From Ferrimonas sp. YFM (GTDB lineage Bacteria; Pseudomonadota; Gammaproteobacteria; Enterobacterales; Shewanellaceae): a stretch of DNA of 64,000 nucleotides. Below, piece by piece: positions 51,746-61,677 of this stretch (its first letter is position 1; every line of letters begins with the position of its first letter). A program made the position numbers and the translations under genes. Where the stretch lies: NCBI RefSeq assembly GCF_030296015.1, contig NZ_AP027368.1, positions 310,001 to 374,000 on the forward strand, in the 5' to 3' direction. The notes beneath the pieces are model-generated. The model saw only the letters and a list, made by a program, of their open reading frames with translations. It had not been told where the DNA came from and did no database searches.

Positions 51746-52714
51746 TTAGCTGCGGCGGTCCACGGCGATGCGGGCCAGGGACTCCAGGGCCACCTTGGCG
51801 TCGCTGTCCGGCAGCGGGGCCAGGGCGGCGATCGCCTTGTCCGCTTCCTCGTTGGCGCGGTCCATGGTGTACTCCAGGGCGCCACAATGGTTGAGGGCGG
51901 CCAGGATGGGGTCGATCTCCTCGGTGCCGCCATTCTCGATGGCGGCGCGGATCAGCTGACGCTCCTCCTCGCTGCCTTTACCCATGGTATAGATGAGGGG
52001 CAGGGTAGGCTTGCCTTCGGCCAGGTCGTCGCCGATGTTCTTGCCCAACTCGTCCGCTTCGGCGGTGTAATCCAGTACGTCATCCACCAGCTGGAAGGCG
52101 GTACCCAGGTAGCGGCCGTAATCGGACAGCGCCTTCACAATCACCTCATCCTGGTTGGCCACCACCGCCGCCAGACCGGTCGCCGCTTCGAACAGCTTGG
52201 CGGTCTTGCAGTAGATCACCTGCATGTAGCTCTCTTCGGTGGTGTCGGGGTCGTTGCAGTTCATCAACTGCATCACTTCACCCTCGGCCAGTACGTTGGT
52301 GGCCTCCGCCAGGCCTTCCATCACCTCATGATTCTTCATGTCGGTCATCATCTGGAAGGAGCGGGTATAGAGGAAGTCACCCACCAGCACACTGGCCTGG
52401 TTGCCGAACAGGGCGTTGGCGGTCTCCCGCCCCCGGCGCATGGTGGACTCGTCCACTACGTCGTCGTGAAGCAGGGTGGAGGTGTGGATAAATTCGATGA
52501 TGGCAGCCAGGCGGATATGGTTGTCCCCCTCGTAGCCTACGGATTGAGCGGCCAACAGAGTCAGCAACGGACGCATCCGTTTCCCGCCACCGTTGATGAT
52601 ATAGAAGGAGAGCTGGTTGATCAGGACAACATCGGAGTGGAGTTGCTCGTAGATCATCTGGTTGACCAACTTCATATCGTTGTCGGCCAAGTCTCGGATG
52701 GCGTTCAGGTCCAT
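51746..52714 (-). CDS. ispB: Octaprenyl diphosphate synthase
   Basis: 322-residue trans-prenyltransferase that makes the ubiquinone/menaquinone side chain. The first aspartate-rich motif is DDVVD (84-88) and the second is in QLVDDVLDY; GGGKRMRPL binds the pyrophosphate. The side-chain length cannot be read safely from sequence. It is divergent from rplU, the standard ispB-rplU-rpmA-obgE neighbourhood. Confidence 0.96.
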   Translation of the reverse strand: MDLNAIRDLADNDMKLVNQMIYEQLHSDVVLINQLSFYIINGGGKRMRPLLTLLAAQSVGYEGDNHIRLAAIIEFIHTSTLLHDDVVDESTMRRGRETANALFGNQASVLVGDFLYTRSFQMMTDMKNHEVMEGLAEATNVLAEGEVMQLMNCNDPDTTEESYMQVIYCKTAKLFEAATGLAAVVANQDEVIVKALSDYGRYLGTAFQLVDDVLDYTAEADELGKNIGDDLAEGKPTLPLIYTMGKGSEEERQLIRAAIENGGTEEIDPILAALNHCGALEYTMDRANEEADKAIAALAPLPDSDAKVALESLARIAVDRRS

Positions 52715-52881
52715 AATATATCCGGCTGTAGGCTGCCAAACTCGGCAGCTGTAAGTATAATGTGCACAGTATGGAAGCGAATTCTACCCAAATTCCACGC
52801 GCATAACAGCCGCATTTGCCCATTGATTGAGGTGTCGCTCAATTCGGTCAGATCCTTCCGCGATCTTTTTTATCCTGGGTC

Positions 52882-52910
52882 TTGCCTGTTTTGTGTCCTT
52901 GGCGTAGAAT
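52882..52910 (+). promoter_or_regulatory. Promoter of rplU-rpmA
   Basis: TTGCCT (52882-52887), a 17-bp spacer and TAGAAT (52905-52910), followed by a GC-rich start region GCCCGGCC, as expected for a stringently controlled ribosomal protein promoter. About 75 nt of leader precede rplU. Confidence 0.7.
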
Positions 52911-52990
52911 GCCCGGCCATTGTCAACAAGTTTTAAGCCACACCCTGACCCCAACATGGCGCGGTCGGCGTGTGAAGCGGAGTTTTTACT

Positions 52991-53302
52991 ATGTACGCGG
53001 TTTTCCAAAGTGGTGGTAAGCAACACCGTGTTAGCGAAGGCCAGACTGTTCGTCTGGAGAAGCTAGACGTTGAAACCGGTAGCACCATTGAGTTCGATAA
53101 AGTTCTTCTGGTTGCGAACGGCGAAGACGTAAAGGTCGGTGTTCCTTACGTAGATGGCGGCAAGATTGTTGCTGAAGTTGTGACCCACGGTCGTGGCGAT
53201 AAAGTTAAGATCGTCAAGTTCCGTCGTCGCAAGCACCACCGTAAGCAGATGGGCCACCGTCAGTGGTTCACTGAAGTTAAGATTACTGGCATCAACGCCT
53301 AA
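52991..53302 (+). CDS. rplU: 50S ribosomal protein L21
   Basis: 103-residue ribosomal protein, start [18 protein letters not shown] and the conserved C-terminus [26 protein letters not shown]. Codon use is biased towards T-ending codons in contrast to the surrounding GC-rich genes, as usual for highly expressed genes here. rpmA follows 17 bp later. Confidence 0.98.
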   Translation: MYAVFQSGGKQHRVSEGQTVRLEKLDVETGSTIEFDKVLLVANGEDVKVGVPYVDGGKIVAEVVTHGRGDKVKIVKFRRRKHHRKQMGHRQWFTEVKITGINA

Positions 53303-53319
53303 TTACGGAGTAACGAGAA

Positions 53320-53577
53320 ATGGCACATAAAAAAGCTGGCGGTTCTACTCGTAACGGCCGTGATTCAGAAAGCAAACGCCTTGGTGTTAAGCGCTACGGC
53401 GGCGAGTCTGTACTGGCAGGCAACATCATCGTTCGTCAGCGTGGCACCAAGTTCCACGCCGGTGACAACGTAGGCGTAGGCCGCGATCACACTCTGTTCG
53501 CCACCGCGAACGGCAAGGTGAAGTTCGAAGTGAAAGGCAAGCAAAACCGTAAATTCGTGAGCATCGTTGCCGAGTAA
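53320..53577 (+). CDS. rpmA: 50S ribosomal protein L27
   Basis: 85-residue ribosomal protein beginning [20 protein letters not shown], whose N-terminal tail reaches the peptidyl-transferase centre. [20 protein letters not shown] is conserved. It is followed by a terminator and then obgE. Confidence 0.98.
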   Translation: MAHKKAGGSTRNGRDSESKRLGVKRYGGESVLAGNIIVRQRGTKFHAGDNVGVGRDHTLFATANGKVKFEVKGKQNRKFVSIVAE

Positions 53578-53597
53578 TTCGTTCACCGAACGATCTG

Positions 53598-53625
53598 CAA
53601 GCCCCGCCATCGGCGGGGCTTTTTG
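53598..53625 (+). terminator. Terminator of rplU-rpmA
   Basis: AGCCCCGCC / GGCGGGGCT 9-bp stem with a 3-nt loop and T5. obgE starts 78 bp downstream, so read-through may feed obgE. Confidence 0.88.
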
Positions 53626-53690
53626 CGTCCAAGGGGGAGAGGCGATCCCTGATGATCCCATCCTTGGTATACTATTAGCTGTTTTCCTGA

Positions 53691-54869
<1,179 letters not shown>

Positions 54870-54878
54870 TCTGAACAG

Positions 54879-54907
54879 TGAAAAAGGGGCCTCGTGCCCC
54901 TTTTTGC
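54879..54907 (+). terminator. Terminator of obgE
   Basis: AAAAAGGGGC-CTCGT-GCCCCTTTTT, a perfect 10-bp stem whose arms end in T5; potentially bidirectional. Confidence 0.88.
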
Positions 54908-54974
54908 TGGCCGAAAAAGAGTATTATTCGAAGAATACACCTGTTTGTGAGACGTGTTTTTGGGGAGTCTGGGG

Positions 54975-55739
54975 TTGGAACTCGCTCAGCAGAATGAGAT
55001 CACCCGGCTGGCGGTCAGAGCCGCTCAGCTGATGTTGGCCTGGGGGGCCGAAAGTGAACTGGTGGAAGACGTGGGCCAGCGTCTGGGGGTGGCCCTGGGG
55101 GTCGAGAGCGTGGAGTTGTCCATCTCCTCCACCTCCCTGGTGCTGACCACCCTCTACCAGCAGCGCTGCGTCACCACCACCCGTCGCCTGCGGGACCATG
55201 GCCTGAACATGGACATGGTGTGTGAAGTGCAGCGCATCTGCGTCATGGCGGAGAAGGGCCTGCTGGACCTGGATCAGGTGGGCCGCAAGCTTCGTCAGCT
55301 CAAACCCAAAACCTGGAACCGCTGGCTGGTGGTGGCGATCATCGGCCCCTCCTGCGGCAGCTTCGCCTACCTCTTCGGCGCCGACGATACCGCGGTGATG
55401 CTGACGGTGCTGGCCTCCTGCATCGGCATGGTGGTGCGTCAGCAACTGGCCAAGGGCCATTTCAACCTGCTGATCAACTGGGCGGCCACCGCCTTTGTCA
55501 CCACCTTGGTGGCCCGGCTGGCGGCCATGGTGTGGCCCACCCCGGACGCCGAGGTCGCCATGGCGGCGGCGGTGCTGATGCTGGTGCCCGGTTTTCCTCT
55601 GCTCAATGCCATCGCCGATATGGTCAAGGGGCATTACAACGTCGGCCTGGCCCGCTGGGGGCAGGCGACCCTGATGACCGCCTCCGCCGCCATCGGCATC
55701 ACCCTGGCGATGCAACTGACCGGGATGGGGTGGATATGA
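54975..55739 (+). CDS. yjjP: Threonine/serine exporter family protein, large subunit (YjjP)
   Basis: 254-residue protein homologous to the N-terminal part of ThrE. The first 115 residues are cytoplasmic, including GAESELVEDVGQRLG and SVELSISSTSLVLTT; several membrane helices follow, with AAAVLMLVPGFPLLNAIADMVKGHYNVGLARW as the hallmark. A TTG at 54975 with GGGGAG at 7-nt spacing is the best start; a GTG at 54954 lacks a ribosome site. In E. coli YjjP works with YjjB in succinate export; substrate here is unknown. It overlaps yjjB as ATGA. Confidence 0.9.
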   Translation: MELAQQNEITRLAVRAAQLMLAWGAESELVEDVGQRLGVALGVESVELSISSTSLVLTTLYQQRCVTTTRRLRDHGLNMDMVCEVQRICVMAEKGLLDLDQVGRKLRQLKPKTWNRWLVVAIIGPSCGSFAYLFGADDTAVMLTVLASCIGMVVRQQLAKGHFNLLINWAATAFVTTLVARLAAMVWPTPDAEVAMAAAVLMLVPGFPLLNAIADMVKGHYNVGLARWGQATLMTASAAIGITLAMQLTGMGWI

Positions 55740-56197
55740 ACCTGCTGCAGTTGCTGATCAACGGTGCCATCGCCGCCATCCCGGCGGTGGGCTTTGCCAT
55801 GGTATTCAACGTGCCCGGGCGCTTCCTGTGGCGCTGTGGCCTGGCCGGTGCCGTCGGCCACATGGTCCGAGGCCTGTGTATGACCTGGGGGGCTCCCATT
55901 GAGTGGGCCACCTTTGCCGCCTCGGTGACGGTCGGTTTCCTGTCGGTACGTTGGTCCAGGGAGACCCTGGCGCCGATGCAGCTGTTCGGAGTGGCCGCCA
56001 TCATTCCCATGATTCCCGGCACCTTCGCCTTCAACACCGTCATCGGCCTGGTGGAGATGAGCGCCCTGGGAGTGACCGCGGAGAGCCTGATGCCCGTGGT
56101 GTACAACGCCCTGAAGACCTTGTTTATTCTCGGTGCCCTGAGTGTGGGTCTGGCGATGCCCGGCCTCATCTGGTATCGGAACAAACCCATTATCTAG
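55736..56197 (+). CDS. yjjB: Threonine/serine exporter family protein, small subunit (YjjB)
   Basis: 153-residue membrane protein corresponding to the C-terminal half of ThrE, with about four or five helices (LLINGAIAAIPAVGFAMVF, FAASVTVGFLSVRW, GVAAIIPMIPGTFAFNTVIGL, FILGALSVGLAMPGLIWY). The IIPMIPGTFAF motif is characteristic. It forms the transporter with YjjP. Its stop codon (56195-56197) overlaps the CTAG that borders the small mobile-type element described next. Confidence 0.9.
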   Translation: MNLLQLLINGAIAAIPAVGFAMVFNVPGRFLWRCGLAGAVGHMVRGLCMTWGAPIEWATFAASVTVGFLSVRWSRETLAPMQLFGVAAIIPMIPGTFAFNTVIGLVEMSALGVTAESLMPVVYNALKTLFILGALSVGLAMPGLIWYRNKPII

Positions 56198-56443
56198 GGC
56201 ATGTTGACCTTTGCTGAATGTTTTTGCTTCAGCATCTGGTACTTGTGGCATTAAGATGCAAGGAGTCCGCTGCAACAGAGCCGTCACTCTGGAAGAGGGC
56301 AGCGCCCTTCGGGGCCGGACTGACGACAACCACTCAGCGTTGTTCGACTTCAACATAACACCACTATGTCTGCAGTCGAACGCCTTGATTGGTTGCCGTC
56401 ATCCTCGGCCAAAGACTAATCACCAAAGATAAACACGCCCTAG
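56194..56443. mobile_element. MITE-like element with terminal inverted repeats
   Basis: About 242 bp of non-coding sequence flanked by CTAG on both sides. Ends: CTAGGGCATGTTGACCTTTG reading in from the left and CTAGGGCGTGTTTATCTTTG reading in from the right, 17 of 20 identical. Inside are a large imperfect inverted repeat (56313-56349 with 56374-56410, 28 of 38 aligned positions by eye), a GCTGAA/TTCAGC hairpin at 56213-56233 and a GAGGGC-AGC-GCCCTT hairpin near 56296. No transposase. This is the structure of a miniature inverted-repeat element or an internally deleted insertion sequence; CTAG would fit the YTAR target of some IS5-group elements. Confidence 0.65.
56313..56410. repeat. Long imperfect inverted repeat inside the element
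   Basis: Arms of 37 bases (56313-56349 and 56374-56410) separated by 24 bases. They begin GGCCGGACTGACGACAACCA and, in complement, GGCCGAGGATGACGGCAACC. The arms would form a long bulged stem in RNA or single-stranded DNA. Confidence 0.7.
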
Positions 56444-56452
56444 GAACTACGG

Positions 56453-56944
56453 ATGCGCCTTTCCATGATTGCCTGCATGGCCTTTGATCGGGTCATCGGC
56501 AAAGAGAACCAGATGCCCTGGCATCTGCCCGCCGATCTGAAACACTTCAAAGCCATTACTATGGGCAAGCCCGTGGTGATGGGCCGCCGCACCTTCGACT
56601 CCATCGGTCGCCCCCTGCCTGGGCGCCGCAACGTGGTGATCTCCCGCAACCCCGAGTACCGACCCGAGGGAGTGACCCGGGTGGCCAGCATCGACGAGGC
56701 CCTGGTGCTGCTGGCCGATGAGGAGGAGGTGATGATCATCGGTGGTGGCCAGCTCTACGCCAGCCTGCTGCCGAAGGCGGATCGGCTCTACCTGACTCTG
56801 GCTCAGCTGCAGGTGGAGGGGGACACCCGCTTTCCCGATTACCAGCAATTGCAGTGGCGTGAACTGGAGCGGCAGATCCGACCCGCCGACGACGCTAATG
56901 CCTGTGATCTCCATTTCGTTACCCTGGAGCGGGTGCGCGACTGA
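56453..56944 (+). CDS. folA: Dihydrofolate reductase
   Basis: 163-residue NADPH-dependent enzyme making tetrahydrofolate. MIACMAFDRVIGKENQMPWHLPADLKHFK includes the substrate Asp27-equivalent (PADLKHF), VVMGRRTFDSIGRPLPGRRNVVISR the cofactor region, and MIIGGGQLYASLLPKADRLYLT the second. The ATG at 56453 has AGGA at 7-nt spacing. The ribosome site touches the right end of the MITE-like element, so folA has almost no sequence of its own upstream. Confidence 0.96.
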   Translation: MRLSMIACMAFDRVIGKENQMPWHLPADLKHFKAITMGKPVVMGRRTFDSIGRPLPGRRNVVISRNPEYRPEGVTRVASIDEALVLLADEEEVMIIGGGQLYASLLPKADRLYLTLAQLQVEGDTRFPDYQQLQWRELERQIRPADDANACDLHFVTLERVRD

Positions 56945-57071
56945 ATCACGCTTCTAACCACTTGTTATGGTTCCATATGCTCCAGGTTTGCATCGTTAAG
57001 CATCTGGGGTAAGCTGTCGCTGTTACCCTATGTAAATCTTTTAATAACGATAAGTAACAAGGAGTGGTGCG

Positions 57072-57461
57072 ATGAAGACCCATCTGAGTCTGGCGGTGGC
57101 GGCAGCCCTGGTTGTAAACATGGCGTGGACACCGCAGGTTCAGGCGAACGACCAACTGATCGCCAACATCTGCCAGTACGTACATGACGACAACAAAAGC
57201 CGGCTGCGCAAGAAGCTGAAAGAGTCCAATGTTAAGGTACGCAACATCTACGACGGTATTCGCTGCAACGGTGAGACCATGATTCGCAGCGCCATCACCA
57301 ACAACGCCAACGATGTGGGTGTGTTCCTGGTGAAGCGTCTGTCCGCAAAGAGCCTACAGCAGCCGGAGTTTGACGGTAAGACGGTGCTGGACTGGGCCAC
57401 CACCAATGGCCACGACGGCTCCCAGATCGTCGGCGCCATCCGCGAGCGTATCGGCGGCTAA
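57072..57461 (+). CDS. DUF3718-like small exported protein
   Basis: 129-residue protein with a signal peptide (about 25 residues, ending VQAND). The mature part, ICQYVHDDNKSRLRKKLKESNVKVRNIYDGIRCNG (landmark only), has two cysteines likely to form a disulfide and a basic helix. The pattern resembles DUF3718 proteins of Shewanella, which have no known function. The ribosome site is AAGGAGTGG. It stands alone between folA and a convergent chemoreceptor with a terminator between. Confidence 0.75.
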   Translation: MKTHLSLAVAAALVVNMAWTPQVQANDQLIANICQYVHDDNKSRLRKKLKESNVKVRNIYDGIRCNGETMIRSAITNNANDVGVFLVKRLSAKSLQQPEFDGKTVLDWATTNGHDGSQIVGAIRERIGG

Positions 57462-57478
57462 TACCCGACGCAATCCAT

Positions 57479-57509
57479 AAAAAAAGGCGACCCCAGGGTC
57501 GCCTTTTTT
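57479..57509 (+). terminator. Terminator between the DUF3718-like gene and the chemoreceptor
   Basis: AAGGCGACCC / GGGTCGCCTT 10-bp stem with A7 on the left and T6 on the right; works in both directions for the convergent pair. Confidence 0.88.
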
Positions 57510-57528
57510 GTTGTCCGAATTTCGCGGC

Positions 57529-59553
57529 TCAGACCACCTTGAAGCGGCGCACCTGCTGCTGCAGCTCCTCGGCCAGCTGGGCCACCTGCTGACTGGAGGA
57601 GGCGGTCTGAATGGCCCCGGAGGAGGTCTGCTCGGAGATGGTGGCGATCTGCTCCAGCTTCTCGGAGATGGTCTGGGAGACGGTGTTCTGCTCCGCCGCC
57701 GCCTGGGAGATCTGGTTGCCGGCACTGACCACTCCTGCCACGGAGCGGGTGATGGCTTCCAGAGCGGTGTTGGCCTCCTCCGTGGTGGTGACGCTGCGAC
57801 GGGCCTGTTCCTGGCTCTTCTGCATCACCTCTTCCGCTTCCTGGGCTCCGGCCTGGACCACCTCGATCATCTGCTGAATCTCTGTGGTGGACTCCTGGGT
57901 GCGGGAGGCGAGGGAGCGGACCTCGTCGGCGACGACGGCAAAGCCGCGGCCCTGCTCACCGGCCCGGGCGGCCTCGATGGCGGCGTTCAGGGCCAGCAGG
58001 TTGGTCTGCTCGGCGATGCCGCGGATCACATCCAGGATGCTGCCGATGGCGGCGGTGTCGCTGTTGAGCTTGTTGATCACCTGGGCGGTGCGCTCCACTT
58101 CGTCCGCCAAATTCTGGATGATGGCGCCGTTGTTCTCCGACAGGCTGCGGGCCTGGCGGGTCTCATCGTCCGCCTGCTGGGTTTCGCCCAGGGCGTCGTT
58201 GGCGTTGGTGGCCACCTGGTTGGCGGAGCTGGAGAGCTGATTGGTGGCGCTGGCCACCTGCTCGATCTGGCTGGTCTGCTCCTGGATGCCGGAGGTGGTC
58301 TGGGCGGTCACCGCAGAGGTCTCCTCGGCGGCGGCGGCCAGCTGATCGGCCCGCTCGGTGATGGAGCGGATCAGCTCCCTCAGGGCGTCGGACAGGGCAT
58401 TGATGTTGCCCGCCAGCTTGCCGAATTCGTCGTGGGCCGGCAGATCCAGTCGCTTGGTCAGGTCACCGCTGGCCAGCACCGCCAACACCTCATTGACGTG
58501 GTCCAGTGGCTGGGTGATCGACTTACGGGTGCGCAGGCTGATCAGGGTGGCCACCAGGATGGAACCCAGCATCACCACCATGGTGAGGGTGCGGGTGGAG
58601 GCCAGGGACTCCATGGCCAGGTTGCCGGTGTCGTCGCTGATGGTGGCCAGCTGCTGTTGCAGGGTCTGGGTCAGGGCGATCAGGGCGTCGTACTGGCCGC
58701 GGGCCTCATCCAGCTTAGTATCCACCAACTGAGCCTGGCGCAGGTTGGCGCTCTGCAGGTCGATGAGGTTGCTGTCGCCGCGCAGGAAGCCGGTGAGGAC
58801 AGTCAGGTTGTCGGTCAGCTCCTGCACCAGGTCTTGCTGGCCGGTGGCCTCACCGTCGGCGACCATGGCTTCTATGCGGTAATCCAGGCTGCGCAGCAGA
58901 AACTCGGTTTCCCCTCTCAGGGTCTCCAGATCCGCCAGGGAGCCGATCTTGTTCAGCTCCAGGCCGATGGCCACCATGCTGGCCACGGCGCTGTCCATGT
59001 TGTTGGCCTCGCCCGCCATCTGGCGTTCGGTGGCGTTGTCGGAGACTTCCAGATCCATCAGGTCCAGCAGGATGGCGCTGGCATCGTCACCGGCCATCTC
59101 CATGGTGTCGATCTGCTCGGTCAGGGCTGCCTGGCCCTCGCTCAGAGCCTGTTTGGCCTGGAGCATCTCGCTCCAGGCTTGCTGGAAGGCGGTGTTGAAG
59201 CCGCTGGCCTGGCCGGCGTTCAGGCCGAAGTCGGGACGGGTCTGCAGCAGGGTGTCCAGGGAACGAATCTGGCCGTTGAGCTGATTCTGTTGCTGCTGAA
59301 GCTGTTGCTGCAGCGGTGCCAGGGCGTCGGCCTGATCCGCGTCGTGGGCGGATTGAATGGTGATGAACTGCTGATTGAGTTCCAGGCTGACCTCATTGAC
59401 CTTGTCCTTGGCCGGTACCGCGAACTTCTTATAGGTATTGGTGTGCTCTTCCACCGTGTTGATGCTGGACAGGGACAGGCCGCCGAGAATCAGCAGCAGC
59501 AGGGTGACGAAGGTGAACCCTCCGATGATGCGGAGTGAGACGGTGAGTTTCAT
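57529..59553 (-). CDS. Methyl-accepting chemotaxis protein
   Basis: 674-residue transmembrane chemoreceptor. TM1 is at about 8-30; a large periplasmic helical sensor domain with long Gln-rich coils ([23 protein letters not shown]) runs to about residue 330; TM2 ([18 protein letters not shown]) leads to a HAMP domain and a signalling domain with the tip [38 protein letters not shown]. The sensor type resembles helical-bundle domains; ligand unknown. The ATG at 59553 is used since upstream codons are intergenic. No pentapeptide tether for CheR is present. Confidence 0.93.
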   Translation of the reverse strand: MKLTVSLRIIGGFTFVTLLLLILGGLSLSSINTVEEHTNTYKKFAVPAKDKVNEVSLELNQQFITIQSAHDADQADALAPLQQQLQQQQNQLNGQIRSLDTLLQTRPDFGLNAGQASGFNTAFQQAWSEMLQAKQALSEGQAALTEQIDTMEMAGDDASAILLDLMDLEVSDNATERQMAGEANNMDSAVASMVAIGLELNKIGSLADLETLRGETEFLLRSLDYRIEAMVADGEATGQQDLVQELTDNLTVLTGFLRGDSNLIDLQSANLRQAQLVDTKLDEARGQYDALIALTQTLQQQLATISDDTGNLAMESLASTRTLTMVVMLGSILVATLISLRTRKSITQPLDHVNEVLAVLASGDLTKRLDLPAHDEFGKLAGNINALSDALRELIRSITERADQLAAAAEETSAVTAQTTSGIQEQTSQIEQVASATNQLSSSANQVATNANDALGETQQADDETRQARSLSENNGAIIQNLADEVERTAQVINKLNSDTAAIGSILDVIRGIAEQTNLLALNAAIEAARAGEQGRGFAVVADEVRSLASRTQESTTEIQQMIEVVQAGAQEAEEVMQKSQEQARRSVTTTEEANTALEAITRSVAGVVSAGNQISQAAAEQNTVSQTISEKLEQIATISEQTSSGAIQTASSSQQVAQLAEELQQQVRRFKVV

Positions 59554-59647
59554 TATTAGTATGGTCCTTGGTGTGTGATCCCCCAACGCACACCATGTTA
59601 TCAAGCTGGCAACCAGTTTGCAGCAGCCATCATGCCGTTTTATGCAA

Positions 59648-59674
59648 CAATAAAGGGGCGAAAAGTGCCCCTTC
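59648..59674 (-). terminator. Terminator of the surA-pdxA-rsmA-apaG-apaH operon
   Basis: AAGGGGC / GCCCCTT stem with a GAAAAGT loop immediately after the apaH stop; on the minus strand it is followed by TATTGTTGC, a weak T run. Confidence 0.55.
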
Positions 59675-60492
59675 TAACCCCAGACTTTGTCTGCGTGCTG
59701 AGTAAATCTCGCCCCCGTTTCCAGTTGCCAGAATGTCAGCCAGTGACCCCAGCAGGCGCCGGTGTCCAGGCTGATGGCATTTCGTGTTCGGGTTTGGCCC
59801 ATCAGTGCCGCCCAGTGGCCAAACACCAGGCGATACTCCTGCAACAAGGGGTGGGGCAGACGGAACCAGGGCACCAGGGTGCCTTCGCCGGCGGGGTTGC
59901 CCTTGGCGTAGAAATCCAGCCGGCCATCCGGGTAGAGCAAGCGCATCCGGGTCAGGCAGTTGATGGTGTAGGTTTGGCGCCGGTAGGGGCTGGCGTCCGG
60001 GTCGTCCAGATCCGGCTTATCGCCGTACATCTGGCCGACGAACTCCAGGTAGTGATCCGACTGCAGGGTGGCGCTGACCTCATCGCCGCGGCGGATCACC
60101 TCATCGACGCCCCAGTGTGGCGGCACCCCGGCATGGGTCAGGATCAGCTTGTGCTCCGGCAGGTGCCGGTACAGGGGCTGGCACCGCAGCCACTGAATCA
60201 GATCGTCGCTGTCCGGGGCGTCGAGGAACGCCTGCAGCCTGTCCTTGGGCTTGGCCTTCTTCAGCCTGGCATGCACCGCCAGCAGGTGGAGATCGTGATT
60301 GCCCAGAACGGTGCGGCCGGCGTCACCCAGTTCGCGGAACAGCCTCAGCACCTCGAGTGAGCCGGGACCGCGGGCCACCAGATCGCCGGTGCACCACAGC
60401 ACGTCCTCGGCGGGATCGAAGCCCACCTGGTCCATCAGTTTCCGCAGTTCGTCGTAGCATCCCTGAATATCGCCGACAAAATAGTTGGCCAT
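59674..60492 (-). CDS. apaH: Diadenosine tetraphosphatase (symmetrical)
   Basis: 272-residue metallophosphatase hydrolysing Ap4A and, in E. coli, NpnN RNA caps. Motifs GDIQGCYDEL, GDLVARGPGSLE and GNHDLH supply the metal ligands; a further His lies in LILTHAGVPPHWG. Final gene of the surA-pdxA-rsmA-apaG-apaH operon, starting 2 bp after apaG. Confidence 0.96.
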   Translation of the reverse strand: MANYFVGDIQGCYDELRKLMDQVGFDPAEDVLWCTGDLVARGPGSLEVLRLFRELGDAGRTVLGNHDLHLLAVHARLKKAKPKDRLQAFLDAPDSDDLIQWLRCQPLYRHLPEHKLILTHAGVPPHWGVDEVIRRGDEVSATLQSDHYLEFVGQMYGDKPDLDDPDASPYRRQTYTINCLTRMRLLYPDGRLDFYAKGNPAGEGTLVPWFRLPHPLLQEYRLVFGHWAALMGQTRTRNAISLDTGACWGHWLTFWQLETGARFTQHADKVWG

Positions 60493-60494
60493 GC

Positions 60495-60869
60495 CTAGTG
60501 GAGGCTCCTGGGATTTTTCAGAGGGAAGCGGTCGATGGGGCTCTGCAGAACCTGACCATCTTCGCTGAGGAGGGTGTAGAAGCCCGCCATGCTGCCCACC
60601 GGAGTGGCCAGGGTAACGGCGCTGGAGTAGCTGAAACGCTCGCCGGGCGCCAGGGTGGGGGTCTGGCCCACCACCCCTTCACCACTCACCTCATTGAGGC
60701 TGCCGTTGCCGTCGGTGATCTTCCAGTGCCTGTGAGTCAGGGTCAGAGTCTGATCGTGCCGGTTTTCCATGGTGACCGTGTACTGAAACAGGAACTGCTG
60801 TTTCTCCGGCTGGGACTGCTCGGCGACGTACTGACTTTCAACCTCAATCTGCAGGGGCGGAAGACGCAT
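60495..60869 (-). CDS. apaG: ApaG family protein (Co2+/Mg2+ efflux-associated)
   Basis: 124-residue fibronectin-type fold protein. The core FQYTVTMENRHDQTLTLTHRHWKITDGNG and VVGQTPTLAPGERFSYSSAVTLATPVGSMAGFY (landmarks only) are the ApaG signature. The molecular role is unclear; mutants in enterobacteria show altered divalent metal tolerance. The start at 60869 is 7 bp after rsmA; upstream in-frame codons belong to rsmA in another frame. Confidence 0.95.
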   Translation of the reverse strand: MRLPPLQIEVESQYVAEQSQPEKQQFLFQYTVTMENRHDQTLTLTHRHWKITDGNGSLNEVSGEGVVGQTPTLAPGERFSYSSAVTLATPVGSMAGFYTLLSEDGQVLQSPIDRFPLKNPRSLH

Positions 60870-60876
60870 GATGGCC

Positions 60877-61677
60877 TCAGTGACGGCAGAGGTAGTTGGC
60901 GATGGCGATAAAGTCGGACACCGGCAGTTGCTCGGGGCGCAGGCCGGGATCGATGCCAAGCTCTTCGAAAGCGGCCGCATCCAGCTTGCCTTTGAAGCTG
61001 TTTCTCAGGGTCTTACGACGCATGTTGAAGGCGGTCAGGCACACCTGGCTCAGCACTTCGACGTCGTCCACCGGGTAGGGCTTCTCCTTGTGGGGCACCA
61101 GGCGCACCACGGCGGAGTCGACCTTGGGCGGCGGGGTGAAGGCACCCGGGCCCACTTCCAGCACCGGCAGTGCCTTGCAGTAGTACTGGGCCATCACCGT
61201 CAGGCGACCGTAGTTCTTGTGACCCGGTCCGGCACACAGACGCTCCACCACCTCTTTCTGCAGCATGAAGTGCATGTTCTCCACCTTGTCGGCGTACTCG
61301 AACAGGTGGAACATCAGCGGGGTGGAGATGTTGTAGGGCAGGTTGCCGAAGATCTTCATCTTCTTGCCCTCTTCCATCAGGGAGGTGAAGTCGAACTTCA
61401 GTGCGTCCCCCTGGTGGATCTTCAATTTGTTGCCCCAGCCAGGTTGCTGGGTCAGGCGTTCAGCCAGATCTCTGTCCAGCTCCACCACGTTCAGGCACTC
61501 AACCTGCTCGGCCACCGGCTGAGTCAGGGCGCCCAGACCCGGGCCAATCTCCACCAGGGTATGGTCGTCGGTGGGATGGATGGCGGCAACGATACGATCG
61601 ATCACCGTCATGTCGTGGAGGAAGTTTTGGCCGAAGCGCTTACGGGCGCGGTGGCCCATATGAACATTGTTGCTCAT
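60877..61677 (-). CDS. rsmA: 16S rRNA (adenine-1518/1519 N6,N6)-dimethyltransferase
   Basis: 266-residue SAM-dependent enzyme dimethylating two adjacent adenosines near the 3' end of 16S rRNA (KsgA). [11 protein letters not shown] is the N-terminal hallmark, [11 protein letters not shown] the SAM loop, and NLPYNIS motif IV. It overlaps pdxA by 4 nt (ATGA). Confidence 0.97.
   Translation of the reverse strand: MSNNVHMGHRARKRFGQNFLHDMTVIDRIVAAIHPTDDHTLVEIGPGLGALTQPVAEQVECLNVVELDRDLAERLTQQPGWGNKLKIHQGDALKFDFTSLMEEGKKMKIFGNLPYNISTPLMFHLFEYADKVENMHFMLQKEVVERLCAGPGHKNYGRLTVMAQYYCKALPVLEVGPGAFTPPPKVDSAVVRLVPHKEKPYPVDDVEVLSQVCLTAFNMRRKTLRNSFKGKLDAAAFEELGIDPGLRPEQLPVSDFIAIANYLCRH

Noticed and set aside
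56313-56410. Integron attC site
   Set aside because: The palindrome size is suitable, but the conserved RYYYAAC and GTTRRRY core sites are absent and there is no integrase or cassette array.
56211-56432. 73-codon frame within the MITE-like element
   Set aside because: No ribosome site, no family resemblance, and it runs through both inverted-repeat arms; non-coding is more likely.
57508-59538. 676-codon frame opposite the second chemoreceptor
   Set aside because: The translation is a Gly/Leu/Gln/His pseudo-repeat that mirrors the coiled coil of the real receptor.
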